64,000 nt of DNA, taken from contig NZ_CP013378.1 in assembly GCF_001718415.1 (NCBI RefSeq), positions 2,356,001 to 2,420,000 of the forward strand, written 5' to 3'. Of this stretch, positions 26,754 to 36,020 are shown in pieces. Under the pieces are notes generated by a model. That model did not search any database and was not told the origin of the DNA. It saw only the letters and a list, made by a program, of their open reading frames with translations. Every line of letters starts with the position of its first letter. The stretch's first letter is position 1. The DNA is from Burkholderia pseudomultivorans. GTDB taxonomy: Bacteria > Pseudomonadota > Gammaproteobacteria > Burkholderiales > Burkholderiaceae. A program made the translations under genes and the position numbers.

Positions 26754-28583
26754 TCAGGCCACGCGTTCGCCGGTCGGCGCGCTGCCGTCCGCCGCGTGAT
26801 GGCGGCCGTGCTGCTTCGCGAGCAGGTCGCGATACAGGCCCGGGCGATTGCGCAGCACGTCGGGGCTGCCGTCGTCGATCACCTTGCCGTTGTTCATCAC
26901 GATGATGCGGTCGAAGTTGCGCAGCGTCGACAGGCGGTGCGCGATCGCGATCACGGTGCGGCCGACCATCAGGCGGTCGAGCGCGCTCTGGATCGCTTCC
27001 TCCGACGCACTGTCGAGCGCGGACGTCGCTTCGTCGAGCAGCAGGATCGGCGCGTCCTTCAGGATCGCGCGCGCGATCGCGATGCGCTGGCGCTGGCCGC
27101 CCGACAGCTTGACGCCGCGATCGCCGACGATCGTGTCATAGCCTTCCGGCATCGCCTCGATGAATTCCGCACAGCGCGCGTCGCGCGCGGCGGCGAGCAC
27201 TTCCTCGCGGGTCGCGTCGGGGCGGCCGTACGCGATGTTGTCGTAGATCGTCCGGTGCAGCAGCGAGATGTCCTGCGGCACCAGCGCGATCGCATGGCGC
27301 AGGCTGTCCTGCGTGATCGTCTTCACGTCCTGGCCGTCGACCTTCACGGTGCCGTCCTGCGTATCGTAGAAACGCTGCAGCAGCGCGAGCACGGTCGACT
27401 TGCCGGCGCCCGACTTGCCGATCAGCCCGACGCGCTGGCCCGGCTCGATATGCAGGTCGAAATGGTCGAGGATCGCGCGGCGGTGCGGATACGCGAACGT
27501 CACGCGCTCGAAATCGACGCGTCCGCCCTTGGCCGACAGCGGCACCGCGTCCGAGCGGTCCGGCATCCCGTGCGGCTCGAGCAGCGTCTTCACGGCTTCA
27601 GATAGCCGCGCGACGTGCTGCGTGACGTCGACGAGCGCGACCGCGAGGTCGCGCGTGCCGTGCAGGATCGTGAAGCCGAGCGAGCTGACCAGCACGATGT
27701 CGCCCGACGTCGCCTGGCCGCGATCCCACAGCCACAGCGCCCAGCCGAGCAGGCCCGCGGACAGCATCGCGGTGATCACCGCGTGCAGCAGGCGCAGCTT
27801 TTCGAGATAGAGCAGGCTTTGCTGGCGCGCGTCCATTTCCGCCTTGACGGTCGCGCCGAAGCGCTTCTGCTCGCGCAGCGTCATCCCGAACGCGCGCACC
27901 AGGCCCATGTTGCCGATCACGTCGACGAGCTCGCCGTCGACCGCCGCGGCCTTCGCCGCGAACGCATGGTGGCGCGCGGAGCCGCGCCCGGCGAGCTTGA
28001 ACAGCACGATCGCGAGCACGGCCGAGCAGCCGAGCAGGCCGGCCGCCATCAGCGGATTGACGACGATGATCATCAGGATCGCGCCCATCACGGCGATGCA
28101 CGGCGGCAGCACGTTCCACGCCATCGTGTTCTCCGACGTGTAGACGGCGTTCGAGGTGGCCGTGATGCGGCTCGCGAGCGTGCCGGGCTGCTTCTCCGAG
28201 TAGTAGGTCGGCGAATGGCCGATCAGGTACTGGAACAGGTCGCGCCGCAGGTCGCCGGTGACCGCGACGAACGTATGCGCGGCGACCCAGCCGCCGACGC
28301 GCCACAGCAGGTTGTCGGCGGCGATCAGCCCGACGAGCAGCGCGAACGCGCTCCACAGCGGGCCCGGATGGTGGCGCCCGGTCGCGAGCACGTCGATCAG
28401 GTGCTTGATCGCATATTGCGAGCCGAGCGCGCAGCCGACGGCGGCCAGCACACTGACGAGCACGACCAGGTGCGCGACGGGATGCAGGCGGATGTAGCGG
28501 AACAGGAACGCGATCGGCCGATGCGCGTAGCTCGACAGCTTCGCGTTGTGGGCGTTGCGCTGGGCGGGGGTGAGAGATTCCAA
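26754..28583 (-). CDS. ABC exporter, fused permease/ATPase (MsbA-like)
   Basis: 609 aa in the TTG-start reading. Six hydrophobic segments in the first 320 residues form an exporter membrane domain. The nucleotide-binding domain has Walker A GKSGAGKST, Q-loop VPQDISLLH, signature LSGGQRQRIAIARAI, Walker B ILLLDEATSALD and switch His in AHRLSTL. Such half-transporters dimerise to export lipids, glycans or drugs; the substrate is not apparent. No ATG exists near the N-terminus, so TTG at 28583 was chosen. The next gene upstream, on the other strand, is a glycosyltransferase. Confidence 0.9.
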   Translation of the reverse strand: MESLTPAQRNAHNAKLSSYAHRPIAFLFRYIRLHPVAHLVVLVSVLAAVGCALGSQYAIKHLIDVLATGRHHPGPLWSAFALLVGLIAADNLLWRVGGWVAAHTFVAVTGDLRRDLFQYLIGHSPTYYSEKQPGTLASRITATSNAVYTSENTMAWNVLPPCIAVMGAILMIIVVNPLMAAGLLGCSAVLAIVLFKLAGRGSARHHAFAAKAAAVDGELVDVIGNMGLVRAFGMTLREQKRFGATVKAEMDARQQSLLYLEKLRLLHAVITAMLSAGLLGWALWLWDRGQATSGDIVLVSSLGFTILHGTRDLAVALVDVTQHVARLSEAVKTLLEPHGMPDRSDAVPLSAKGGRVDFERVTFAYPHRRAILDHFDLHIEPGQRVGLIGKSGAGKSTVLALLQRFYDTQDGTVKVDGQDVKTITQDSLRHAIALVPQDISLLHRTIYDNIAYGRPDATREEVLAAARDARCAEFIEAMPEGYDTIVGDRGVKLSGGQRQRIAIARAILKDAPILLLDEATSALDSASEEAIQSALDRLMVGRTVIAIAHRLSTLRNFDRIIVMNNGKVIDDGSPDVLRNRPGLYRDLLAKQHGRHHAADGSAPTGERVA

Positions 28584-29149
28584 AATATGCGTGCGGTGAT
28601 TCGGTGATTGAGCGTTGCGGCCGGATCGCGTGCCGGCCCTGACCCGGACGTTAATCCGGCATTGTAAACAAGGCCACGCCTGGCGCTGCGCGAATCTTGC
28701 CGTGGCCCGCGGCTCGCGATCAATTTTGAGATAAAATCCGGCATCCCGTCCTGCGTCGCGCGGGCCGGCAGCCGATGCCGGAAGCCGCGCAGGGCGGCGG
28801 GAGTGCCAAAAGGCCTTCCACTCTAGAACGGACACCCGAGTCCGCGGGTTGCAAAGTGTTGCACCTTTGTAACAAAGTAAAGAGTTTGAAATGTCATGGG
28901 CCGTATTGGGATAAACCCTAGATAATCGGCTCCGGGTTCGAATCCAGGTTTATTTACGAACCCCTGTCAACGGGTCTTCGTTTCAAACGTTCTAAGCCTG
29001 TCGCGTCGCCGGCGCTCCTTGAGCAGCGCGGGTTCGACGCTCCCTGGCAGGCCGATTCGTCCGACGGTCGGACGAAATGCACCCAGCCCGGATCGCCGGC
29101 AGGTTGCCGACCCAAGCCTGGTTTTTAGCCGATTTTTTAGGAGTTACGC
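28584..29149. other. Intergenic region upstream of the glycosyltransferase
   Basis: 566 bp between divergent genes. No coding frame is supported. The stretch 28850-28990 is AT-richer than its surroundings and probably holds promoters for one or both genes. No clear -35/-10 pair could be assigned. A short repeat of TTGCA occurs at about 28849 and 28859. Confidence 0.5.
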
Positions 29150-30214
29150 ATGCGAATCGCCCAAATCGCTCCGTTGCACGAAGCGGTACCCCCGAAGCTG
29201 TACGGCGGCACCGAACGGGTGGTGTCCTACCTGACTGAAGCGCTCGTCGAGATGGGGCATGACGTCACGCTGTTCGCGAGCGGCGATTCGCAAACCTCCG
29301 CGAAGCTCGAAGCCTGCTGGCCGCAGGCGCTGCGCCTCGACCCGACGATCCGCGACGTGATGGCCCCGCACATGCTGCTGCTCGAGCAGGTGCGCCGCCG
29401 CGCGGAAGAGTTCGACGTGCTGCATTGCCATATCGACTACTACCCGTTCTCGCTGTTCTCGCGCCAGCCGGTTCCGCATCTGACGACGATGCACGGCCGT
29501 CTCGACCTGCCGGAACTGCAGCCGATCTTCAACGCGTTCAGCGACGTGCCGGTCGTGTCGATCTCCGACAACCAGCGCATCCCGCTGCCGCAGGCGAACT
29601 GGCTGTCGACCGTGTACCACGGCCTGCCGGAAAACCTGCTGACGCCGATCCCGAACGTGAAGCCGAGCTACCTCGCGTTCCTCGGCCGCATCTCGCCGGA
29701 GAAGCGCGTCGACACGGCGATCCGTATCGCCGAGCAGGCCGGCCTGCCGATCAAGATCGCCGCGAAGCTCGACAAGGCCGACCGCGCGTACTACGAAGAG
29801 AAGATCAAGCCGCTGTTCTCGCTGCCGCACGTCGAGTACATCGGTGAAATCAGCGAAGCCGAGAAGACCGAATTCCTCGGCAACGCACACGCGCTGCTGT
29901 TCCCGATCGACTGGCCGGAGCCGTTCGGCCTGGTGATGATCGAGGCGATGGCGTGCGGCACGCCGGTGATCGCGTTCAAGCGCGGCTCGGTGCCGGAAGT
30001 GATCGACAACGGCGTGTCGGGCTTCGTCGTCGAAGACGAACTGTCGGCCGTCGCGGCGCTCAAGCGCCTGGACACGCTGCCGCGCGAGAAGGTCCGCGCC
30101 GCGTTCGAAGCGCGCTTCTCGTCGAAGGTGATGGCGCAGAACTACGTGAAGGGCTACGAGGAACTGCTGCGGCAGAAGCGCCGCACGGTGCTGCGCGAAG
30201 TCAACGCAGGCTGA
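29150..30214 (+). CDS. Glycosyltransferase family 4
   Basis: 354-aa GT-B retaining transferase. The N-terminal domain begins with RIAQIAPLHEAVPPKLYGG and TERVV, the donor side contains FLGRISPEKRVDTAIRIA, and the nucleotide-sugar EX7E motif is in PEPFGLVMIEAMACGTPVIA. It resembles the stand-alone enzymes annotated as glycosyltransferases near trehalose or stress genes. The acceptor is unknown. ATG at 29150 with AGGAG 7 bp upstream. Confidence 0.9.
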   Translation: MRIAQIAPLHEAVPPKLYGGTERVVSYLTEALVEMGHDVTLFASGDSQTSAKLEACWPQALRLDPTIRDVMAPHMLLLEQVRRRAEEFDVLHCHIDYYPFSLFSRQPVPHLTTMHGRLDLPELQPIFNAFSDVPVVSISDNQRIPLPQANWLSTVYHGLPENLLTPIPNVKPSYLAFLGRISPEKRVDTAIRIAEQAGLPIKIAAKLDKADRAYYEEKIKPLFSLPHVEYIGEISEAEKTEFLGNAHALLFPIDWPEPFGLVMIEAMACGTPVIAFKRGSVPEVIDNGVSGFVVEDELSAVAALKRLDTLPREKVRAAFEARFSSKVMAQNYVKGYEELLRQKRRTVLREVNAG

Positions 30215-30449
30215 CAGCCGGGCCGCCGGCCGCTCGCTGCGCGGCCGTCACCGACGCCCCGTCCGGGTTTCCGGCGGGGCGTTGTCACATCCGCGGCGCG
30301 GATCTGTTGTATTCTCGCCGCGCCCGATGCCGGGAACGGCCCCGGAAGCGCGCCGGCACCCCATCCTGGCGTCTGTCCAGACGGTAATGTCCCTATAATG
30401 GCCGTGCCGCGAAATCCGGCCCCGCACGATCATCCAGAGGAGAGCAGTC

Positions 30450-31283
30450 TTGGCGAGAACGAAAACCACGCGCGCAGCGCCGGCCCCCGGCGCCGGTGTG
30501 ATCTTCGCGTTGCGCGCGATCGGTCTCGTGCTGCTCGCGCGCTGGCTGTTCTCGATGTCGGAGATGGGCTATCGCGCGTCGCTGTCCGCGATGGTGTCCT
30601 CGCCGTGGGCGTTCATCTATCTGGTGCTGATCTTCCTGCTGCTCGCGCTGCCGGGTGCCGTCGCGCGCGCCGAGCGGCCGTTCCATCCGCTGCCGCAGTG
30701 GCTGCGCCAGGCGCTGCGCCTGCTGGCGCTGATCGGTTTCCTGTTCGCCGTCTGGTCGATCGGCGCGTTCGCGTGGGCGGCCGGCTGGCGGCGCGCGCTG
30801 CATGCGGTGGCGGCCACCAACGGCTGGCTCGTCGCCGCGCCGGTGCTGTATGCGGCCATCGTGTGGATCTGCCGGCCGCGCCCGCTGTGGCGCACCAACG
30901 TCGCGGCACGCCGCTTCGCGGTCGGCCGCTACGCGATCTCGCTCGATACGCTGACGCGCACCGTGATCGTGTGGATGGAGAGCCGCAAGGTCGGCCAGTA
31001 CGATGCGCGCGAGCTGTCGGTGCGCTGGCCCGGCCGGGCGGCGCAGGGCGGCGCTCCGTCGGGCGGCGTACCGTCGGGCGACGCTCCGTCGGGCGACGCT
31101 CCGTCGGCGGCCGCGCTGCCGCCGCGCGGCGGTCCGTTCCGGCGGCCGAAGGTGGAATTGCTGTGGGATTCGCCGGCGGCCGTCGGCCACAACCGGCAGA
31201 TCGTGATGCGCGCGCCGCTCGCGACCGAGGGCGACCGCGTCGCGGTGCTCGCGCTCGACGCGGCGCTCAAGCAGATCGTCTGA
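30450..31283 (+). CDS. Hypothetical membrane protein with Pro-Ser-Gly repeat
   Basis: 277 aa with about four hydrophobic segments in the first 150 residues (GVIFALRAIGLVLLARWLF, FIYLVLIFLLLALPGAV, LALIGFLFAVWSIGAF, LVAAPVLYAAIVWI). A cytoplasmic-type tail follows. Between them four PSG(G/D)-type units (at about residues 200-219) are encoded by a 15-bp tandem repeat at 31047-31106. No family recognised. TTG start at 30450 with AGAGGAGAG upstream; no ATG is better placed. 40 bp before the DUF2214 gene, so probably co-transcribed. Confidence 0.7.
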   Translation: MARTKTTRAAPAPGAGVIFALRAIGLVLLARWLFSMSEMGYRASLSAMVSSPWAFIYLVLIFLLLALPGAVARAERPFHPLPQWLRQALRLLALIGFLFAVWSIGAFAWAAGWRRALHAVAATNGWLVAAPVLYAAIVWICRPRPLWRTNVAARRFAVGRYAISLDTLTRTVIVWMESRKVGQYDARELSVRWPGRAAQGGAPSGGVPSGDAPSGDAPSAAALPPRGGPFRRPKVELLWDSPAAVGHNRQIVMRAPLATEGDRVAVLALDAALKQIV

Positions 31284-31323
31284 CAAGGTCCGCGCACGGT
31301 GCGCGGGCGTCGAAGGAGGCGTG

Positions 31324-31788
31324 ATGATTGTCCGTTGGCTGCTGGCGGCTGTCCATCTGAGCGCATTCGGCGTCGCGTTCGCGGCGATCGCGGGGCGCAA
31401 CCGTGCGCTGCGCCGTTTGATCGCGTCCGCGCAGGCCGCCGATCTGCCGGGCGTATTCAAGGCCGATGCGGTGTGGGGGCTGTCGGCGCTCGTGCTGATC
31501 GCCACCGGCCTCGCGCGTGCATTCGGCGGGTTCGAGAAAGGCAGCGCCTACTACCTGCACGAGCCGCTTTTTCACCTGAAGATGACCGCGCTCGTGCTGA
31601 TCCTGCTGCTCGAGGTCGTACCGATGCTCGGGCTGATCCGCTGGCGCGCCGCCGCGCGGCAGCAGCGGATGCCCGATATCGGGCGCGCCCGCACCTATGT
31701 GAGGATCGGCCACTGGCAGGCGATGCTCGTGATCGTCATCGTGTTCGCCGCGTCGGGGATGGCGAGGGGGATTGGCGCTGCCGGCTAG
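31324..31788 (+). CDS. DUF2214 family membrane protein
   Basis: 154 aa with four predicted membrane helices (first MIVRWLLAAVHLSAFGVAF). FKADAVWGLSALVLIATGLARAF and YYLHEPLFHLKMTALVLILLLEV are typical of DUF2214. Function unknown. The ATG at 31324 is preferred over GTG at 31321 because GAAGGAGGC then has correct spacing. The stop codon TAG lies inside the first unit of a 14-bp tandem repeat that continues downstream. Confidence 0.82.
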   Translation: MIVRWLLAAVHLSAFGVAFAAIAGRNRALRRLIASAQAADLPGVFKADAVWGLSALVLIATGLARAFGGFEKGSAYYLHEPLFHLKMTALVLILLLEVVPMLGLIRWRAAARQQRMPDIGRARTYVRIGHWQAMLVIVIVFAASGMARGIGAAG

Positions 31789-31880
31789 GTGCGGCCGGCT
31801 AGGTGCGACCGGCTAGGTGCGGCCGGCTAGGTGCGGCCGGCTAGGTGCGACCGCCTAGGTGCGACCGGCTAGGCACTGCC
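31783..31880. repeat. 14-bp tandem repeat, seven units
   Basis: Seven head-to-tail units of consensus GGCTAGGTGCGRCC; the last two are slightly changed (GCCTAGGT..., GGCTAGGCACTGCC). The repeat fills the space between the DUF2214 stop and the 3' end of gudD (convergent). Tandem copies with so few changes suggest recent slippage. Confidence 0.92.
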
Positions 31881-31917
31881 GGCTGACGCGGCCCGCGCCA
31901 GCCGTCCCGCCCCGCCT

Positions 31918-33270
31918 TCACCGCACGAGGCAGGGGCGCTTGTTGTCGAAGGTCCAGCCCGGAATCAGATACTGCATCGCCGCCGCGTCGTCGCGCGCGC
32001 CGAGCGCATGCTGCTTGTACAGTTCGTGCGCGTGCGCGACCGCATCCATGTCGATGTCGATGCCGAGCCCTGGCCGCTTCGGCACCTCGACGAGCCCGTT
32101 CTCGATCTTCAGCGGCTCGCGCGTCAGGCGTTCCCCGTCCTGCCAGATCCAGTGCGTGTCGATCGCCGTGACCTTGCCCGGCGCGGCGGCCGCGACGTGC
32201 GTAAACATCGCGAGCGACACGTCGAAGTGGTTGTTCGAGTGCGAACCCCACGTGAGGCCCCAGTCGCGGCACATCTGCGCGACGCGCACCGAGCCCTGCA
32301 TCGTCCAGAAGTGCGGATCCGCGAGCGGGATGTCGACCGCCTGCAGCTGCACCGCGTGGCCCATCTGCCGCCAGTCGGTCGCGATCATGTTGGTCGCGGT
32401 CGGCAGCCCCGTCGCGCGGCGGAATTCGGCCATCACCTCGCGGCCCGAGTAGCCGTTCTCCGCGCCGCAAGGATCTTCCGCGTACGCGAGCACGTGATGG
32501 AGGTTGCGGCACAGCCGCACGGCTTCGTCGAGCGACCACGCGCCGTTCGGGTCGAGCGTCACGCGCGCGTCCGGGAAGCGCTCGGCGAGCGCCGTGACGG
32601 CCTCGACCTCGCGCGCGCCTTCGAACACGCCGCCTTTCAGCTTGAAGTCGTTGAAGCCGTAGCGCGCATGCGCGGCTTCCGCGAGCCGCACGACCGCCTC
32701 GGGCGTCAGCGCGGGCTCGTCGCGCACACGCGTCCAGTCGTCGGTGGCGCCGCGCCCGTCGCGATAGGGCAGCGCGGTTTGGGTGCGATCGCCGACGTAG
32801 AACAGGTAGCCGAGCATCTCGACGCGCTCGCGCTGCTGTCCTTCGCCGAGCAGCGCGGCGACCGGCACGCCGAGGTGCTGGCCGAGCAGGTCGAGCAGCG
32901 CGGCTTCGAGCGCGGTGACCGCGTGGATCGTCGTGCGCAGGTCGAAGGTCTGCAGCCCGCGGCCGCCCGCGTCGCGATCCGCGAAGCGGCGGCGCACGTC
33001 GTTGAGCACCGCGTGATGGTTGCCGACCGGCTGGCCGACGACGAGCGCGCGCGCGTCGTCGAGCGTGCGGCGGATGCTCTCGCCGCCCGGCACCTCGCCG
33101 ACGCCGGTGCGGCCCGCGCTGTCCTTCAGGATCACGAGGTTGCGGGTGAAGAACGGGCCGTGCGCGCCGCTCAGGTTGAGCAGCATGCTGTCGTGGCCGG
33201 CGACCGGAATCGCTTGCAGGTCGACGATGCGCGGCGTGTCGTAGGAGGGCGAGGCAGTGACGGCGTTCAT
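31918..33270 (-). CDS. gudD: Glucarate dehydratase
   Basis: 450-aa enolase-superfamily enzyme dehydrating D-glucarate to 5-keto-4-deoxy-D-glucarate. [10 protein letters not shown] supplies the KxK base. Metal ligands lie in TLDPNGAWS (Asp), YAEDPCGAE (Glu) and [11 protein letters not shown] (Asn). The catalytic His is in [10 protein letters not shown]. The ATG at 33270 gives the family N-terminus [17 protein letters not shown], and length matches E. coli GudD (446 aa). The divergent GntR regulator is its likely controller. The glucarate transporter is not within the window. Confidence 0.93.
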   Translation of the reverse strand: MNAVTASPSYDTPRIVDLQAIPVAGHDSMLLNLSGAHGPFFTRNLVILKDSAGRTGVGEVPGGESIRRTLDDARALVVGQPVGNHHAVLNDVRRRFADRDAGGRGLQTFDLRTTIHAVTALEAALLDLLGQHLGVPVAALLGEGQQRERVEMLGYLFYVGDRTQTALPYRDGRGATDDWTRVRDEPALTPEAVVRLAEAAHARYGFNDFKLKGGVFEGAREVEAVTALAERFPDARVTLDPNGAWSLDEAVRLCRNLHHVLAYAEDPCGAENGYSGREVMAEFRRATGLPTATNMIATDWRQMGHAVQLQAVDIPLADPHFWTMQGSVRVAQMCRDWGLTWGSHSNNHFDVSLAMFTHVAAAAPGKVTAIDTHWIWQDGERLTREPLKIENGLVEVPKRPGLGIDIDMDAVAHAHELYKQHALGARDDAAAMQYLIPGWTFDNKRPCLVR

Positions 33271-33536
33271 GGCGGCGATGACGATAGGGTGGGCGGCGCC
33301 GTGCGGCAAAAGCTTTGCCGCGCGCGGCAGGAGGTGCGATCATTCGACAACCGACGTGCGCGGTCACGCGCCGGCATGTCACTGCAACCCCGAATCGCGG
33401 GGCGATACGTTCGATGCCGGCTTCGCACCCGGCCGCAACACGCGATGTGCGTGTCCCGGCCGTGCGCGAAACCCGGGACCGGCGCAGGCGTGACTGCGTT
33501 TGCGCCGGCCGACAGGAGACGAATACAGCGATCATC

Positions 33537-33567
33537 AGTCGTCGGATGACTTGTGACGCAGTATAAT
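33537..33567 (+). promoter_or_regulatory. Palindromic operator and -10 box upstream of the GntR gene
   Basis: AGTCGTCGGATGACT (33537-33551) is a 15-bp palindrome with one mismatched pair. TATAAT lies 11 bp later (33562-33567). The palindrome covers where the -35 element would be. FadR-subfamily GntR proteins bind such palindromes, so autoregulation and control of gudD is likely but not proven. Confidence 0.55.
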
Positions 33568-33642
33568 GAAACATCGGCTTTCGCTCAAACCCCGCGTAAA
33601 CCCTCGGCTCACATCAGATCATTCAAAAAAGGAACCGGCCTC

Positions 33643-34404
33643 ATGTCCGTGCCAACGCTTCCCGCAGCGCCGCGCCGTCGCGCGCGCAGCCTCGCACAAG
33701 ATGTCGTCGACGCGCTGACCGCCCAGATCGAAAACGGCACGCTGCGTCCTGGCGACAAGCTGCCGACCGAAACCGAAGTGATGGCGGCGCAGGGCGTGAG
33801 CCGCACGGTCGTGCGCGAGGCGATCTCGCGGATGCAGGCGAGCGGCCTGATCGAGACGCGGCACGGCATCGGCAGCTTCGTGCTGGAGCCGTCGCGCCGC
33901 CAGGCGCTCGGCATCGATCCCGCGACGATCACGACGCTGCGCGACGTGCTCGCGGTGCTGGAGCTGCGCATCAGCCTCGAGAGCGAATGTGCGAGCCTTG
34001 CCGCGCAGCGTGCGAACGACGCCGATCTCGCCGCGCTGCGGCGCGCGCTCGACGCGATCGCGGCGGGAGCCGGCGGCGGCCGCGACACCGCGCAGCTCGA
34101 CTACCAGTTCCACCTGCAGATCGCGCAGTCGACCGGCAACCGCTATTTCGTCGACATCATGACGCAGCTCGGCACCTCGATCATTCCGCGCACGCGCGTG
34201 AATTCCGCGCGTTTTGCCGGCGACGACCTCGAGCGTTACGTCGGTCGCCTGAACCACGAGCACGAGGACATCTACGAGGCGATCGCGCGCCACGATCCCG
34301 AGGCCGCGCGCGCCGCGATGCGCACGCACCTGACCAACAGCCGCGAACGGCTGCGCCGTGCGCACGAGGCGGCCGAGGCGGAGCGCGATACGCAGGCGAC
34401 GTGA
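33643..34404 (+). CDS. FadR/GntR-family regulator of gudD (predicted)
   Basis: 253 aa. N-terminal winged HTH: DALTAQIENGTLRPGDKLPT, then VSRTVVREAISRMQASGLIE. The C-terminal FCD domain is all-helical, with metal-ligand type residues D and H (DYQFHLQIAQ, HEDIYEAIARHD). Divergent from gudD with 372 bp between them, hence a predicted sugar-acid regulator. The ATG at 33643 was used; an upstream in-frame start would add 30 unconserved residues. Confidence 0.88.
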   Translation: MSVPTLPAAPRRRARSLAQDVVDALTAQIENGTLRPGDKLPTETEVMAAQGVSRTVVREAISRMQASGLIETRHGIGSFVLEPSRRQALGIDPATITTLRDVLAVLELRISLESECASLAAQRANDADLAALRRALDAIAAGAGGGRDTAQLDYQFHLQIAQSTGNRYFVDIMTQLGTSIIPRTRVNSARFAGDDLERYVGRLNHEHEDIYEAIARHDPEAARAAMRTHLTNSRERLRRAHEAAEAERDTQAT

Positions 34405-34522
34405 CGCAATAACGTCAGTCGTCATACGAGATCGGCGGACATTCGACGATCGATGGCCGGGCGGGGCGGCGGCAATACGCGCCGCCGGCCCGCCCGGCCG
34501 TTCACGTTTCGCGCGCCGCCGC

Positions 34523-35671
34523 TCAACCCCCCTTCGTCACGATCGTCTTCCAGGCGCCGCCCTTCACCTGGTACAGCGTCGACATCCCGCTCTTCAGCGA
34601 GCCGTCGTTCGCGAACGAGATGCGGCCCGTGATGCCCTCGAAGTCGACCTTCTTCAAGGCAGGGCGATAGACCTTCGGATCGGTCGAGCCGGCCGCCTGC
34701 ATCGCCTTGATCGCGGCCCAGGTCGCGTCGTAGCCGAACTGCGCGTACGACAGCACGTCGACGCCGAAGCGCTTCCTGAACCGCTGCTCGAAGTCCTTGC
34801 CCTGCGGCAGCTCGTCGAGCGGGCGCCCGTATTCCCACGCCATCGCGCCTTCCGCGGCCGGCCCGGCGATCTTGATGAACTCGTTGTCCTTCACGCCGCC
34901 GCCGCCGACGAACTGCGCGTTCAGCCCGAGCTGGCGCATCTGCTTGATGAAGTTCGCGGCGAGCGAGTCGAGGCCGCCGAAGAAGATCAGGTCGGGGTTC
35001 TTGCCCTTCAGGCTGGTGATCTGCGCGCGGAAGTCGACCGCCTGGTTGCTGGTGAACTCGCGGCCGATGATGGTGCCGCCGGCGGCCTTCACCGCCTTCT
35101 CGAACTCGTCGGCCTCGCCCTGGCCGAACGCGGTGCGGTCGTCGATGATCGCGATCCGCTTCGCCTTGGTCACGTCGACCGCGTACTTGCCCGCGTTGCC
35201 GGCGTTCTGGCCGTCGGTCGCGATCACCATGAACATGTTGGCGAGCCCGCGCGACGTGAGCGTGGGGTTGGTTGCGGCCGGATCGATCACCGGGATGCCG
35301 GCCTTGTCGTAGACGACCGAGGCCGGAATCGTCGTGCCCGAGTTGAAATGACCGATCACCACCGACACGTTCTGGTCGACGAGCGCCTGCGCCGCCTGCA
35401 CGCCGATGCGCGGGTCGGCCTGGTCGTCCTGCACGACCAGGTTGAAGTGCGCGGGCTTGCCGGCGATCTGCACCTTCTGCGCGACGGCGTCGTCGAGCGC
35501 GAGCTGGACGCCGTTCTGCAGGTCCTTGCCGTAGCCGGCGTTCACGCCGGTGAGCGGTGCGGCGAAGCCGACCTTCACGACGGTCTCGTCGGCGGCCTGT
35601 GCGGCCTGCTGCGCGAAGAGGGCAAGCGCGGATGCAATCGACACGGACAACAGCGAATGACGGAATTTCAT
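34523..35671 (-). CDS. Branched-chain amino-acid ABC transporter binding protein
   Basis: 382 aa periplasmic type I binding protein. Signal peptide LLSVSIASALALFAQQAAQA, then the family start VVKVGFAAPLTGVNAGYGKD. GHFNSGTTIPASVVY and FFGGLDSLAANF line the hinge. Similar to the LivJ/LivK group, but the LIV permease and ATPase genes are not adjacent, so this is an orphan binding-protein gene. The ATG at 35671 was chosen as the only start directly before a signal peptide. Confidence 0.9.
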   Translation of the reverse strand: MKFRHSLLSVSIASALALFAQQAAQAADETVVKVGFAAPLTGVNAGYGKDLQNGVQLALDDAVAQKVQIAGKPAHFNLVVQDDQADPRIGVQAAQALVDQNVSVVIGHFNSGTTIPASVVYDKAGIPVIDPAATNPTLTSRGLANMFMVIATDGQNAGNAGKYAVDVTKAKRIAIIDDRTAFGQGEADEFEKAVKAAGGTIIGREFTSNQAVDFRAQITSLKGKNPDLIFFGGLDSLAANFIKQMRQLGLNAQFVGGGGVKDNEFIKIAGPAAEGAMAWEYGRPLDELPQGKDFEQRFRKRFGVDVLSYAQFGYDATWAAIKAMQAAGSTDPKVYRPALKKVDFEGITGRISFANDGSLKSGMSTLYQVKGGAWKTIVTKGG

Positions 35672-36020
35672 GTTCGATCCTCTTGTTCGACACCAGCGGT
35701 GGGTAGCGCACGCGGCCGGGCGCGTGCGGCGGGCGGGCGGTTCGACCGCTTCTCGGTATCGGGCGGGGAGGCCGGCATGATGCTTCTCGGAAGCTGCCCC
35801 CGTCAGGCTCGTCGGTGAGCCCCGATCGCCTCGATATATAGGTCGCCGATATGCGTGGGTCTTGGCTGTTTGCCGCGCATTCGATGCGGATTTGCGCATA
35901 GCTTCCGCGCGTGCGCGGGAGGCCGGTATCGGGAGTTTCCCGCCGCGAAAGGGCGGGGAAAGGCGGCAGTCGGGAAAGGTGCGCGGCGCGGCCTCGCGGG
36001 GCCGCGCCGCGCCGTCGCCG
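35672..36020. other. Intergenic region
   Basis: 349 bp between two minus-strand genes. No frame or promoter is supported. The GC-rich part just past the phospholipase stop (36000-36020) shows no clear stem with T tail. Confidence 0.4.

Noticed and set aside
31783..31880. Tandem repeat as CRISPR or operator array
   Set aside because: Units are contiguous with no spacers and begin in a coding stop; slippage VNTR is simpler.
34417..34427. TCGTCATACGA palindrome after the GntR gene as a second operator
   Set aside because: It lies downstream of both flanking genes' 3' ends and drives no start, so a regulatory role is unsupported.
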